From contig NZ_DLHA01000054.1 in the NCBI RefSeq assembly GCF_002482975.1, positions 124,001-188,000 on the forward strand: a DNA stretch of 64,000 nucleotides. Reading direction: 5' to 3'. The stretch comes from Flavobacterium sp. UBA7680. GTDB lineage: Bacteria; Bacteroidota; Bacteroidia; Flavobacteriales; Flavobacteriaceae. Shown here in pieces: positions 35,042-43,479 of the stretch. Made by a program: the position numbers and the translations under genes. Every line of letters starts with the position of its first letter. Within the stretch, counting starts at the first letter, position 1. A model generated the notes under the pieces. The model was not told the DNA's origin, made no database searches, and saw only the letters and a list, made by a program, of their open reading frames with translations.

Positions 35042-35654
35042 TCAAATAGGAATATATGATATTACCTTATCTTGATTAATATTAAGTTTTATATTAGTTT
35101 GAGTAACTTCTAGTGAAGATATAGGGCTATTCTTTACTTCATAGATTAGTATATGGTCTTTTTCTGTTTTAATGAAATCTTTTCCTTCCAAGGCATTACT
35201 TATTACATGAAGTGAAATTTCTCTATTGAATTCTAAGAATAGATTTTGCATATAAGATTCTCCTCTCCAATATTTTTCGATAGCCTCTTCGTCTGAATAT
35301 TCTTCCTCATGATGCTGAGTCTTCATAGATATTACATCTTTTCTTAAGAAATTGTCATAAAAATACTCATTTTCTCTTATTGTTCTTCTATTTTTATCAA
35401 TATAAGAAAGTAAGTTTTGTTCTTTAGCATCTAATGAAATGGCAAAATGAAATATGTTTCTTGAATACTTATCTTTATAAATATAAATCATTAAATAAAC
35501 CAATTCTTCAAAAGAACATTCCCTTACATAATTATCAAAATTATTTTCATCCCAATCGAATTTGTCATAATATAGTTGTCTACTTTTTAGATCATTTTGT
35601 TCTGTACGTTCCAGATTAAAATATAAAAAAATCTAGTTTAGGTAAATCAGTCAT
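35042..35654 (-). pseudogene. Second putative immunity gene, frameshifted near its start
   Basis: Starts ATG at 35654 as MTDLPKLDFF, then hits a stop because a T run is seven long (35625-35631). With six T it reads LDFLYFNLERTEQNDL and continues in the downstream frame to 35042. The restored ~203-residue protein is a close paralogue of the intact gene at 35698-36312, for example CSFEEL, FIRKDVI/FLRKDVI and EKYWRxESYMQNLFLEFN. Possibilities are a redundant immunity copy decaying after duplication, or a homopolymer error. It is cytoplasmic and acidic, with no signal. Confidence 0.65.
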
Positions 35655-35697
35655 GATTATTCTTTATTCAAATTAAGTTTTGTAAATTAAGAATGTT

Positions 35698-36312
35698 TTA
35701 CCAAATCGAGACATATAAAATTACCTTGTCTTCATTGATGTTTAATTTTATACTATTTTTAGTAACTTCTAACGAAGCAATAGGACTATTCTGTACTTCA
35801 TAAATTAGTATACTATCTTTTTTAGTTTTTGTATAATCTTTTCCTTCGAGGGCTTTTTCAATAATTTCTAGGGGAATTTCTTTATTGAATTCTAGAAAGA
35901 GATTTTGCATATAACTTTCATTTCGCCAATATTTTTCGATAGATTCATCATCGGTATATTCTTCGCTATGAAACTGTGAGCTCATATTAATAACATCTTT
36001 TCTAATGAAGTCGTTAAAAATAAATTTATTTTCAGTTATTATTCTTCCTTTCTTGTTTGTGTAGGATTTTAGATTTTGATCTTCCCAGTCAACTGAAATT
36101 GAAGAGTCAAATTTTTCTCTTGGATATTTATCTCTATATATATGTATCATAATAAAAATAAGTTCTTCAAAAGAACAAGTTTCCACATAATTTTCAAAAT
36201 GTCTTTCGTCCCAATCTACTTTGTTATAATAAAGTTCTCTTCTATTTAAATAGTTTTCCTCTGTAAGTTCCAGATTAAAATATAAAAAGTCAAGTTTCGG
36301 TAAATTCTTCAT
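35698..36312 (-). CDS. Putative immunity protein to the JAB-domain effector
   Basis: 204 residues, acidic and aromatic-rich, with no signal peptide or membrane helix. It starts 6 bases after the stop of the 767-residue effector gene, the classic immunity position, and is followed by a frameshifted paralogue. I do not recognise the family. A cytoplasmic location would fit protection against a metalloprotease delivered to the cytoplasm. The role is inferred from position and duplication. Confidence 0.6.
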   Translation of the reverse strand: MKNLPKLDFLYFNLELTEENYLNRRELYYNKVDWDERHFENYVETCSFEELIFIMIHIYRDKYPREKFDSSISVDWEDQNLKSYTNKKGRIITENKFIFNDFIRKDVINMSSQFHSEEYTDDESIEKYWRNESYMQNLFLEFNKEIPLEIIEKALEGKDYTKTKKDSILIYEVQNSPIASLEVTKNSIKLNINEDKVILYVSIW

Positions 36313-36318
36313 GATTTT

Positions 36319-38622
36319 TTATTTAATGAATTTAGTATATTCTATGTAATCTTTAAACTCCTCTAATAAAGTTTCTGCATAAAACTGTGCTCGTTCGACA
36401 CTATTGCCTCCATCGATATATTTTGTGAAATGTAATTCTGGATATTTTAATTTCATTTTATTATCGACTTTAGCAAGAATTTTAAGGATTTTACTTTTAT
36501 CTGGGTAAGGTTTAATTCTTCTTAAACTATAATCTACACCAGAACTTCCCACAGCACGTACCTCACGAAAGTTATTATTAATTGCCACAAGTATGTCTGA
36601 AGGACTTAACGCAGAATTGCCATAATGATTGTGTGTAAATACTAAATCAGTAAATTTACCACCATTTTCTCTAATAGCTTTTTTTGCTTTTATTAATTCT
36701 TCATCTATTCTTATAATCCCATCACCTCTATTAGTAAAAACTTCGTTTAAAGCTTCTCCTTCATGATCAAAAAACCTTCCAAATTCTTTTGTTTGAGTTC
36801 TAATAACATCTTCAGTAGCTTTTACTTGCTCAAAATTTCCAAAAGTATCATATTCTTTCCCAAGATTTTTTGCCACTTTAGTTTCAAGTTTAATAAAAGA
36901 ATCTTTTAATTCATGCAGTATTTTTTGTCCTTCATTTACTTTCTTTTCTAGATTAGTAGCTTCTGTAGTACAACCTGAGTTTTTTAATACTTTAATTCCT
37001 TTTCTACCTTTTTTAACCAAATTCACTAAGCCTTCTAATCCGAAAGTGGTAATGTCTATAGCAATACTTATTTTAGTCCAATTGTCTACTAACCATTTTA
37101 AATCATTTTTAATTAATATTTGTTTCACTTTGTCACTAAGCATTGCCATTTCTACTGCTTCTTTTGTGACTTCTAAATAAGCCAGTGATACAGCTAATTT
37201 ACTTCCTCCAAGAGCAATTACTCGTAAAGCAGATGCTGTTCCAATAATTGATGTTGTAAGACTTACTAATTCCCAAAACTGTTTGTTTTTTTCTTGTTCT
37301 GAGAGATGCAGAATCATTAAAATAGTTTCTGTTTTTTCAATTAATTCTCCTGGTTTTTGACTAGCAGTCGTTAATGAAGCCAAATGCATTGGGTTGCCGT
37401 ATTGAATTGGCATTGTTAGCAGTTTAATAGGATCTGAGCCTATTTTTGGATCAAATATATTATGCTCTGCTTTGAAATCTTTCCAAAATTTATCCCAGTT
37501 GAGGCCTTCAACAGATGAAACTTTTATTAGACCGGTGTCTAATCTTGTTGTGTTTAAAAAGATATCTTTAAAAATAAAAGAATCTTTAGAACTTACATAT
37601 GCTTTATTGACTTCAGTATTACTTTGTTTCCCGTAAGTGGTTGCCAGTTGATGAACTAATTTTAAAAACTCCTTTCTAATACTTTTGCCCGAATCATATA
37701 TTTGTAAAACTTTTTTAGGTCTTTGTTCTAACCATTCATATAGTTTTTTTCCATCTTGTTTGTGTAAAGCTTTTAAGATATTTAAAATTCCCTGATCTTC
37801 ATCTCGTCCTCCCAGATCAAAAATATTTTGATTTAGAAGAATATCTATATCCTTAAAGAGTTGCTCTTTTGTTTTAATCGCTGCGAGAATGAAATCTGGT
37901 ATAATCTCATAAATAATATCTAATTTGTCTTTATCGGATCCTGCGACTGCAATGGCTGTTTTGTAATGCTGAGTTATTGTGGCTTTAAAATTTTCAGAAT
38001 TATAACCTATAAATTCTGCTAAATATTTAAGTCCTTCATAGCTGCCGGTTTCAAATCTAAAAACCAGATTTTTTTGAGGATCAAAAATTCCCATTAAAAA
38101 ATAGGTATGTAAAGGTTTAAAATATACCGCAAACTCAATATTTTTTAAATCAGCAATGGTTTCAAATTGATAACGATTACAGTCTATTATATGCCCTTTT
38201 TTTGACCCTGAAAGAAATTTTAATTGAGTGTTTTCTGGTAAGGAATTTAATTTTAATGCTTGTGTTTTATTACCTATGTTTTTTCTTATCCAATTTAAAA
38301 TAGAAGTTAAAGGTGATGTTGATGCAGTTACAACTACTTCATTTAAAGGACTCGCATTTGTATATTGATAATGATTGTTATTGTTTAGAATATATCGATT
38401 ACCTTTTAGTGTGATTTCTTCAGGTTTATGAGGATTGTTAGCATATTTTGCATCAAGTGATTTGGCAGCTTCATGTTGTTCTTTAAGTACTTTAAATATC
38501 TCATCATGATTTCTATCATCTTCAATCTGTTGACGCCAAACGCCAATCATAATCTGCCTGAAGCGAGCCATTTCTGAAGCACTGGTATCTTTAAGTTCTA
38601 TATTGTGGTTTTTAACAATCAT
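36319..38622 (-). CDS. Large effector-like protein with C-terminal JAB/RadC-type metalloprotease motif
   Basis: 767 residues, no signal peptide. The N-terminal ~90 residues are charged. LNEVVVTAS follows at about 92-100. The middle contains hydrophobic stretches (~455-560) typical of pre-toxin regions. The C-terminus has the JAMM-like zinc motif THNHYGNSALSPSD: H664, H666, S673, D676, with a candidate Glu upstream (HEGEALNE). This resembles RadC HNHP..PS..D, though the Pro is Tyr. JAB peptidases cleave isopeptide or peptide bonds, and some polymorphic toxins end in one. It sits in the sheath-tube-chaperone operon where a tape measure is normally found, followed by two immunity-like genes. Effector role inferred. 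Confidence 0.65.
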   Translation of the reverse strand: MIVKNHNIELKDTSASEMARFRQIMIGVWRQQIEDDRNHDEIFKVLKEQHEAAKSLDAKYANNPHKPEEITLKGNRYILNNNNHYQYTNASPLNEVVVTASTSPLTSILNWIRKNIGNKTQALKLNSLPENTQLKFLSGSKKGHIIDCNRYQFETIADLKNIEFAVYFKPLHTYFLMGIFDPQKNLVFRFETGSYEGLKYLAEFIGYNSENFKATITQHYKTAIAVAGSDKDKLDIIYEIIPDFILAAIKTKEQLFKDIDILLNQNIFDLGGRDEDQGILNILKALHKQDGKKLYEWLEQRPKKVLQIYDSGKSIRKEFLKLVHQLATTYGKQSNTEVNKAYVSSKDSFIFKDIFLNTTRLDTGLIKVSSVEGLNWDKFWKDFKAEHNIFDPKIGSDPIKLLTMPIQYGNPMHLASLTTASQKPGELIEKTETILMILHLSEQEKNKQFWELVSLTTSIIGTASALRVIALGGSKLAVSLAYLEVTKEAVEMAMLSDKVKQILIKNDLKWLVDNWTKISIAIDITTFGLEGLVNLVKKGRKGIKVLKNSGCTTEATNLEKKVNEGQKILHELKDSFIKLETKVAKNLGKEYDTFGNFEQVKATEDVIRTQTKEFGRFFDHEGEALNEVFTNRGDGIIRIDEELIKAKKAIRENGGKFTDLVFTHNHYGNSALSPSDILVAINNNFREVRAVGSSGVDYSLRRIKPYPDKSKILKILAKVDNKMKLKYPELHFTKYIDGGNSVERAQFYAETLLEEFKDYIEYTKFIK

Positions 38623-38661
38623 TATAATAGTATTTATTGGAGGACAGAAAAGATGTTTTTA

Positions 38662-39006
38662 TTACAAAATTTCAACTTTTACAGGTTTAGGCTGTATATG
38701 ATCTGAGAATGCAGTGGTAATATTGAGACGTAAATCGTCTTCCTGTTCGATTTTACCGTCACCTCCTAGGTAACAATTTTTGAAAAGTACTTCGAGAGCT
38801 TTGAATTCATCCATTTTAGACGCTTGTAATACTGCTGAACGAATATTAATGTCTGGAACTTTGAAGTAGGCAAATAGGGGAGTTTCATCATCATCGGCAA
38901 TCGTGAGTTTGATTACTTTTTTATGTTTGTGTTTCCATTGATTTAGCTGTGCTTGAGTAATATTACCATCAAGAACATCTTTAGTATTTGATTTTGTAAT
39001 TTCCAT
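38662..39006 (-). CDS. Tail assembly chaperone-like protein
   Basis: 114 residues. The size, position directly after tube protein, and the pattern KALEVLFKNCYLGGDGKIEQEDD resemble tail assembly chaperones of Bacteroidota contractile phages. The second candidate at 46213-46683 shares the spacing of the hydrophobic helix followed by an acidic Cys/Leu segment (YLFEECVLEKRDFDDE). It normally chaperones the tape measure, which is not recognisable here. Confidence 0.5.
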   Translation of the reverse strand: MEITKSNTKDVLDGNITQAQLNQWKHKHKKVIKLTIADDDETPLFAYFKVPDINIRSAVLQASKMDEFKALEVLFKNCYLGGDGKIEQEDDLRLNITTAFSDHIQPKPVKVEIL

Positions 39007-39255
39007 TTTGAATGTGATTATGTGATTGGACTTAAAGGAATAGAGACTGACTGAGTTTTTTCAGACCGAAAATACACAGCCAGCCTCCTGAAGTAGATAA
39101 CCTGCTAAAACGGACTAACTAAGAGCTTTAATAGATATATCTGCATACAAAAATCATGTTTCAATGAACTCCATTTTTGTGTAACGCTTTGAATATTGGT
39201 TTTCTCTTTTGTGTCGGTTTTAGACAGGTATTAGTTTAAGAATGTATTTTTAAGA

Positions 39256-39681
39256 TTAATTCCATTCAATATGAGAACAGATCAAATCAAAAGAAACCGC
39301 AATTTTGGTATCTCCCTGACTAATTCCTCTGCTGTTTGAGTTGAACTCGCAGTTTCTTACAGTATGCGTAATCATTTCGTTGCTGTCGTCTAAATAACTA
39401 ACGATGATGCTGAAAGGATTAATATCCTGTAATCTTTGACCTTTTGGTAGCGTAGCCAAAATTGCTTCTACTTCGTAGTTATATAAAGTAAGCGAAGCCT
39501 TTGCCTCATATTTTCCTCTTCCTCTATGCACCGGCATGTCTCCGGCACCGTAGTGATTTTCTTTAGATACAGAGTCACTATAATTTACAGCGGTAATACC
39601 GCTAACAATATTGCCAGCAATACTTACTTCAATTGATGACCAGCTGTGTTGTTGTCCGTTAATTAAGGGTAATTTATTCAT
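39256..39681 (-). CDS. Contractile tail tube protein
   Basis: 141 residues. The N-terminal LINGQQHSWSSIEVSIAGN, the following beta-rich pattern and the C-terminal DTKIAVSFDLICSHIEWN are characteristic of phage tail tube proteins in Mu-like Bacteroidota phages. The start is 127 bases downstream of the sheath gene, the standard sheath-tube order. It builds the inner hexameric tube. The 249 bases after it (39007-39255) hold no supported gene. Confidence 0.75.
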   Translation of the reverse strand: MNKLPLINGQQHSWSSIEVSIAGNIVSGITAVNYSDSVSKENHYGAGDMPVHRGRGKYEAKASLTLYNYEVEAILATLPKGQRLQDINPFSIIVSYLDDSNEMITHTVRNCEFNSNSRGISQGDTKIAVSFDLICSHIEWN

Positions 39682-39808
39682 ATATAGTTTTGTTTGTTTT
39701 TATATCTTGATAACGTTCAAGAACTATCACTTTGTTACTTATGTTTTAGCAATAAAATTTGGTGATATGATTTTGTGAATTTTTAATTGAAAATGAAAAT
39801 TTGATAAA

Positions 39809-40969
39809 TTATGCTTTATCGATTCCAAATGGGTTTTTGAATCCTAAATCAACCATAATTTTGCGAGCAGTTCCAATTGGAGTAATTTCTGCTTTCACTT
39901 TTAATTCTGAAGTTGCCAAAATGTTCTGTTTAGGATCTACATAAACATCAAAAGAAGATACTTCTTGGTTAGCAACCATTCCTTCTAAAGCACTTCTGCA
40001 TAGACCTTCAAAGCTTTTTGAAACAGACTGAGGTAATTTACCATCAATATCTACCAAAACCGGAGAAGCTAATTTTGGAAGTAAAGCAGTACGTAATAAA
40101 CGAGTCGCTTTATTAATAGTACGATTGTTTTCAACATACGCAAAGTCTGACGTTCCTGTTGTGCAAGTGTGACTGTCATTAAAATAAACCCCGGCTAAAC
40201 CTGTGTGCGTTTGTGTGAAAATGTATCTTTTATCGTTTAAAGTAGCTAGATCTCCAAGAGTTTCGATCTTTTTTCCACCAATAAATGCTGGTTTAGAAAA
40301 ACCTTCGCCAGTAAGGTTAAATTTTTCGATCCATGCAATGTTTTCAGAAACTTTTGCTTTAGATAAAGCCCCTAAAACTAATCCAACAGCAGCAGAATTT
40401 GGATATTTAACAGCTTGTTTAGCATCCATAGCAACTACAACAGATACGTTTGCAGCATTAAGTCCATCTAAAGAAGAAGCTGTCGCAGGATTAAAACCTT
40501 TTCCTTCCAGAATAATTTCAAAAGGCATAAAGTTTTGATAAGCAAGATCGGCTTGGGTTTGTGCTTTTGCAACTGCTTCTAATGTTTCTTCAAAAGATGA
40601 TTGGCTAGAATAAATAATAGCCATTTGACGAATATCTCCATTGGCTTTTTCTTGCATAGTTAATGCTTTACGGACAATTTCTCCATAAGCAGGACCTTCT
40701 GTTTTCATGATGTACAAGTCACCAGAAGGATTCATTCTGAAAAATTGCTGAATTTGATAGTAAACAGATACCTGTGCATTATCATTTTCTTCTGTAATAC
40801 CAAAAGCTTCAGCATCTTCTAATGAAGATAAACGTTCTACTTTGTTTGTTTCTAGTTTCTCGGTTGAGATTCCATCAAAAAGTAATCCTGAAGTCATATC
40901 CTGTTCAGGGTTTCTTCTACCTAATCCACCTGAAAGTTTGTTAATTACTACATTGTTTAATGTGTTCAT
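39809..40969 (-). CDS. Contractile tail sheath protein (DUF2586-like)
   Basis: 386 residues. INKLSGGLGRRNPEQDMTSGLLFDG at the start and the C-terminal sheath fold (SKSFEGLCRSALEGMVANQEVSSFDVYVDP) match the sheath proteins of Bacteroidota Mu-like contractile tails. It is compact compared with the ~480-residue sheaths of Mu or T4. It is the first structural gene after promoter P3, with a leader of about 230 bases. It polymerises around the tube and drives contraction. Confidence 0.8.
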   Translation of the reverse strand: MNTLNNVVINKLSGGLGRRNPEQDMTSGLLFDGISTEKLETNKVERLSSLEDAEAFGITEENDNAQVSVYYQIQQFFRMNPSGDLYIMKTEGPAYGEIVRKALTMQEKANGDIRQMAIIYSSQSSFEETLEAVAKAQTQADLAYQNFMPFEIILEGKGFNPATASSLDGLNAANVSVVVAMDAKQAVKYPNSAAVGLVLGALSKAKVSENIAWIEKFNLTGEGFSKPAFIGGKKIETLGDLATLNDKRYIFTQTHTGLAGVYFNDSHTCTTGTSDFAYVENNRTINKATRLLRTALLPKLASPVLVDIDGKLPQSVSKSFEGLCRSALEGMVANQEVSSFDVYVDPKQNILATSELKVKAEITPIGTARKIMVDLGFKNPFGIDKA

Positions 40970-41207
40970 AATATAATTGTTTTTAATTGTTTATAATTTT
41001 ACTTTGTCTACGATTAAAAAAAGACAAAAGGGTGACTGTAACAGGTTGTTAAACTTGTTAGATTAAATATTTAATGCTTGAAAAGAGTTGTAATTATAAA
41101 TTCAAAAAAGGTGAATTTGTTTTTTTAGACTTTCTTTAAAAAAGAAGTGTTTTCTATTAAATTTTAGCTTAACGAACCGAGAAAAATTTACGTTGTTTTG
41201 CGAGTAA

Positions 41208-41271
41208 CAAATTTAAGGCTCAGGTTTGATTTTTTCAAAATTTAAGATTTGCAAAGTCAGTAATTTCAGTG
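41208..41271 (-). promoter_or_regulatory. Tail-regulon promoter P3 (sheath-tube-effector operon)
   Basis: Sense box CACTGAAATTACTGA (41257-41271). A perfect TAnnTTTG -7 box TAAATTTG (41208-41215) lies 41 bases downstream. The box begins 2 bases after the stop codon of the small HTH gene. About 240 bases of leader precede the sheath ATG. The 40970-41273 interval holds no other supported gene. Confidence 0.75.
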
Positions 41272-41273
41272 CT

Positions 41274-41453
41274 TTATGCCTTAGCTTGCGTTGCAAGACC
41301 TTCGTTTATGATTGTATAAATAGTTCGTTCTGTTAAGAATAAAGTATCAGAAAGTTCAGCAACTACAACCTTCATTTGTTTCGCTTGATTTTGGTTTAGA
41401 TAATTAATTACATAATCTCTTCTTTTTTCTAAAAGTGTCCTGTTTCTTCTCAT
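41274..41453 (-). CDS. 59-residue HTH protein, candidate activator of the tail regulon
   Basis: ATG at 41453, TAA at 41274-41276. The very basic N-terminus (MRRNRTLLEKRRDYVINYL) and the segment VVVAELSDTLFLTERTIYTIINEG have the form of a Mor/PrtN-like helix-turn-helix, with TERTIYTII as recognition helix. No signal or membrane segment. It follows the tail terminator gene in the short operon next to the S24 repressor, the position expected of an activator released by repressor cleavage. DNA binding is well supported; binding of the shared box is a hypothesis. Confidence 0.6.
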   Translation of the reverse strand: MRRNRTLLEKRRDYVINYLNQNQAKQMKVVVAELSDTLFLTERTIYTIINEGLATQAKA

Positions 41454-41507
41454 AATAAGTTTTAAATAATAGGTTTGTGTTTTGTATTGGCTTATATGCT
41501 TTGCAAC

Positions 41508-42080
41508 TTAAATATTGGTGCTTAGATCTATATTTCCTTCAACTTGATTTGGATTTATTTCTATTATGTCAGAAGTTAAATTGTATCCCAGTTTTTCTAA
41601 TTCTTGGTTACTTAGTCCATTATTAAAAAGAATATATTTCTTTTTTAAAATGTTTTCAACTAATGTGGTTTTATAGGCGATTTCCCAAATGAAGTAATCG
41701 TTTTTATTCCAATAAACATTATCATTGTTATATTGCTTTTCTCTTATCTTAAATGTTGAATTTGTATCAATAAGAGAATTGTTATTATTGTTAGACAAGA
41801 CGGCTTTGTCTATATGATATGCAATTTCAAATACCTCTTCATAACTTGTTGAAGAAACACCAATTGGAAGCACTATATAAGTACAAAAATTCACATCTGC
41901 TTTATAGTTTTTTTCAGAGGATGTTTCCCAAGAAATAGTATCATATTTAAACATTACTATAGGAGTTTCTATAGAAGTTTTAAAAACTGCATCACTAAAA
42001 AGTCGAACAGTTAATGCAGTAGAATTAAACTCAGTTTCAATTGCATTTTTTTTCTCGTTATAAAATTCTTTTAAAATCAT
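41508..42080 (-). CDS. Tail terminator/completion-like protein
   Basis: 190 residues. The layout fits phage tail terminator proteins that cap sheath and tube: an alpha/beta domain with VMFKYDTISWETSSEKNYKADVNFCTYIVLPIG, a loop, then KNDYFIWEIAYKTTLVE, and a position just ahead of the sheath gene. It is the first gene after promoter P4 and the perfect palindrome at 42112-42136. Confidence 0.55.
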   Translation of the reverse strand: MILKEFYNEKKNAIETEFNSTALTVRLFSDAVFKTSIETPIVMFKYDTISWETSSEKNYKADVNFCTYIVLPIGVSSTSYEEVFEIAYHIDKAVLSNNNNNSLIDTNSTFKIREKQYNNDNVYWNKNDYFIWEIAYKTTLVENILKKKYILFNNGLSNQELEKLGYNLTSDIIEINPNQVEGNIDLSTNI

Positions 42081-42099
42081 ATGTTGGGTTATTTTTAAG

Positions 42100-42164
42100 C
42101 AAATTTAAAACATATGTTTGTATTTTACAAACATATTACATATAAAAACGCAATAGTTTCAGTA
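42100..42164 (-). promoter_or_regulatory. Tail-regulon promoter P4 (terminator-HTH operon)
   Basis: Sense box TACTGAAACTATTGC (42150-42164). TAAATTTG -7 box (42100-42107) lies 42 bases downstream, and the ATG at 42080 gives a leader of about 15 bases. Unlike the other copies, this promoter also carries a perfect inverted repeat over its -33 region, so it may be subject to both activation and repression. Confidence 0.75.
42112..42136. promoter_or_regulatory. Perfect 11-base inverted repeat, probable operator of the S24 repressor
   Basis: ATATGTTTGTA (42112-42122), 3-base spacer, TACAAACATAT (42126-42136). It lies between the divergent repressor (plus) and tail terminator (minus) genes. It covers the -33 region of P4. 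A 12-base word overlapping its right arm, ACATATTACATA (42131-42142), recurs at 42329-42340, just upstream of the repressor start, suggesting autoregulation. Confidence 0.6.
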
Positions 42165-42288
42165 ATATGATTTAATTGTTTGATGGTGAATAAGTAGGTT
42201 TATTAATAAGTATTAAAAATAATACATCTTGAAAATGAGTTATTTTGAAAATAAAATTAAAAAATTATGATATTTGTCATACATTATG

Positions 42289-42296
42289 TAGCTTTG
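42289..42296 (+). promoter_or_regulatory. Candidate -7 box of the repressor gene
   Basis: TAGCTTTG matches TAnnTTTG exactly. It lies 63 bases before the ATG at 42360. No good TTG at the usual distance is visible (nearest TTTG ends 12 bases upstream), so the call is tentative. Confidence 0.35.
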
Positions 42297-42359
42297 CAAC
42301 ATATACTTGAAGTTTTTCTTTAAGTAAAACATATTACATAATAATAAACGTAGTTCAAT

Positions 42360-43154
42360 ATGGAAATACATAATAAAATAAAACGTATTATAGACGAATT
42401 GAAATTAAATAATAACTCATTTGCTAAGTTAATAGGAGTAACCAGTACTACTATAGATAGTATTACGATTGGGAGATTACAATCTGACGGAGAACGAAAA
42501 AGAACAAAGCCTGGTTTTGATTTACTTCAAAGTATTATTATGCATTGTAATGTAAATCCGGAATATTTTTTTGGAAACAGTGAAAATATTTTTGTTGATA
42601 GAGCAAATAATATAGCGAATTTAAATGTACCAAAAATTATAACGGTTAATGATGATGGAGATGAAAACATTAACTTTGTTGGGGTAAAGGCACGTGCTGG
42701 TTATTTAGACGGTTATGCTGATCCGGAATATATGGAAACCCTTCCTTCATTTAGTATGCCAATGTTAAAAAATGGAACTTATAGATGTTTTGAGATAAAA
42801 GGGAATTCGATGTCAACAACAATACACGATGGCGATTATCTTTTTGGAAAATACGTAGATAATTTTGATGATATTTTAGATGGTAGAATCTATGTTATTG
42901 TTAGTAAAAATGATGGCGTTGTTGTAAAAAGAGTCTTAAACAGAATAAGAGAAAGTGGTAAACTGATATTAAAATCTGACAATAGAGATGGGAATTACCC
43001 AATGTATTCAATTTATGCCGAGGATATTCTAGAGGTTTGGTATGCGAGTATGTATGCCTCCAGACAAATGCCGGATCCTATTAATATCTATGAAAAACTT
43101 CATGCTCTTGAAAGTAAATATTATGAGCTGGAAGAGGCTTTTAAAAAGAAGTAG
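42360..43154 (+). CDS. CI/LexA-like repressor with S24 autocleavage domain
   Basis: 264 residues. An N-terminal XRE-type HTH (NSFAKLIGVTSTTIDSITIGR) is joined to a C-terminal S24 peptidase. The Ala-Gly cleavage dyad is A113-G114 (KARAGYLDGYAD). The catalytic Ser is S150 (GNSMSTTIHDGDY) and the Lys K190 (GVVVKRVL). Such proteins repress phage or pyocin genes and cleave themselves on RecA-ssDNA during SOS. It is the only plus-strand gene amid the minus-strand tail genes and lacks the shared promoter box, as expected of the master repressor. A short C-terminal coil extends beyond the usual domain. Confidence 0.88.
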   Translation: MEIHNKIKRIIDELKLNNNSFAKLIGVTSTTIDSITIGRLQSDGERKRTKPGFDLLQSIIMHCNVNPEYFFGNSENIFVDRANNIANLNVPKIITVNDDGDENINFVGVKARAGYLDGYADPEYMETLPSFSMPMLKNGTYRCFEIKGNSMSTTIHDGDYLFGKYVDNFDDILDGRIYVIVSKNDGVVVKRVLNRIRESGKLILKSDNRDGNYPMYSIYAEDILEVWYASMYASRQMPDPINIYEKLHALESKYYELEEAFKKK

Positions 43155-43194
43155 AATTAACTTGTCAAGGAATATTGATAAGAGATTTTATAAA

Positions 43195-43231
43195 AAATAC
43201 CACTTAATTATTTAATAATTAAGTGGTATTT
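43195..43231. terminator. Bidirectional terminator between repressor and tail spike operon
   Basis: Perfect 18-base inverted repeat AAATACCACTTAATTATT (43195-43212) and its complement (43214-43231), lying between convergent genes that end at 43154 (+) and 43257 (-). Confidence 0.75.
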
Positions 43232-43256
43232 AATATTTGATTAAAAATTGATTTTT

Positions 43257-43472
43257 TTAAGAAATGCTTCCTGTTCCTGTTCCACTTTGCGTTGTTGCAC
43301 TACCAGTTGTAGTTACAGTAGTAGTTACCGTTCCTGATTTTACAAATACTTCAATAGCTGCGGCTAATTGTGCTGCAATATTATCAATAGATGAAGCATT
43401 CTCCGTCTTTTCTTTTTCCTCACTTAAAAGAGATTTGATGGCTATTTTTAAGCCGGACGTGTTTAAGGCCAT
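43257..43472 (-). CDS. Small protein after the spike gene, possible spike accessory or tip
   Basis: 71 residues. A helical N-terminus with an amphipathic segment IDNIAAQLAAAIEVFVKSG is followed by a Thr/Gly/Ser-rich beta-like tail (TVTTTVTTTGSATTQSGTG). It starts 8 bases after the spike protein stop and ends the operon. Similar small proteins accompany spikes in other contractile tails. Its exact role is unknown to me. Confidence 0.5.
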   Translation of the reverse strand: MALNTSGLKIAIKSLLSEEKEKTENASSIDNIAAQLAAAIEVFVKSGTVTTTVTTTGSATTQSGTGTGSIS

Positions 43473-43479
43473 AATTTTG

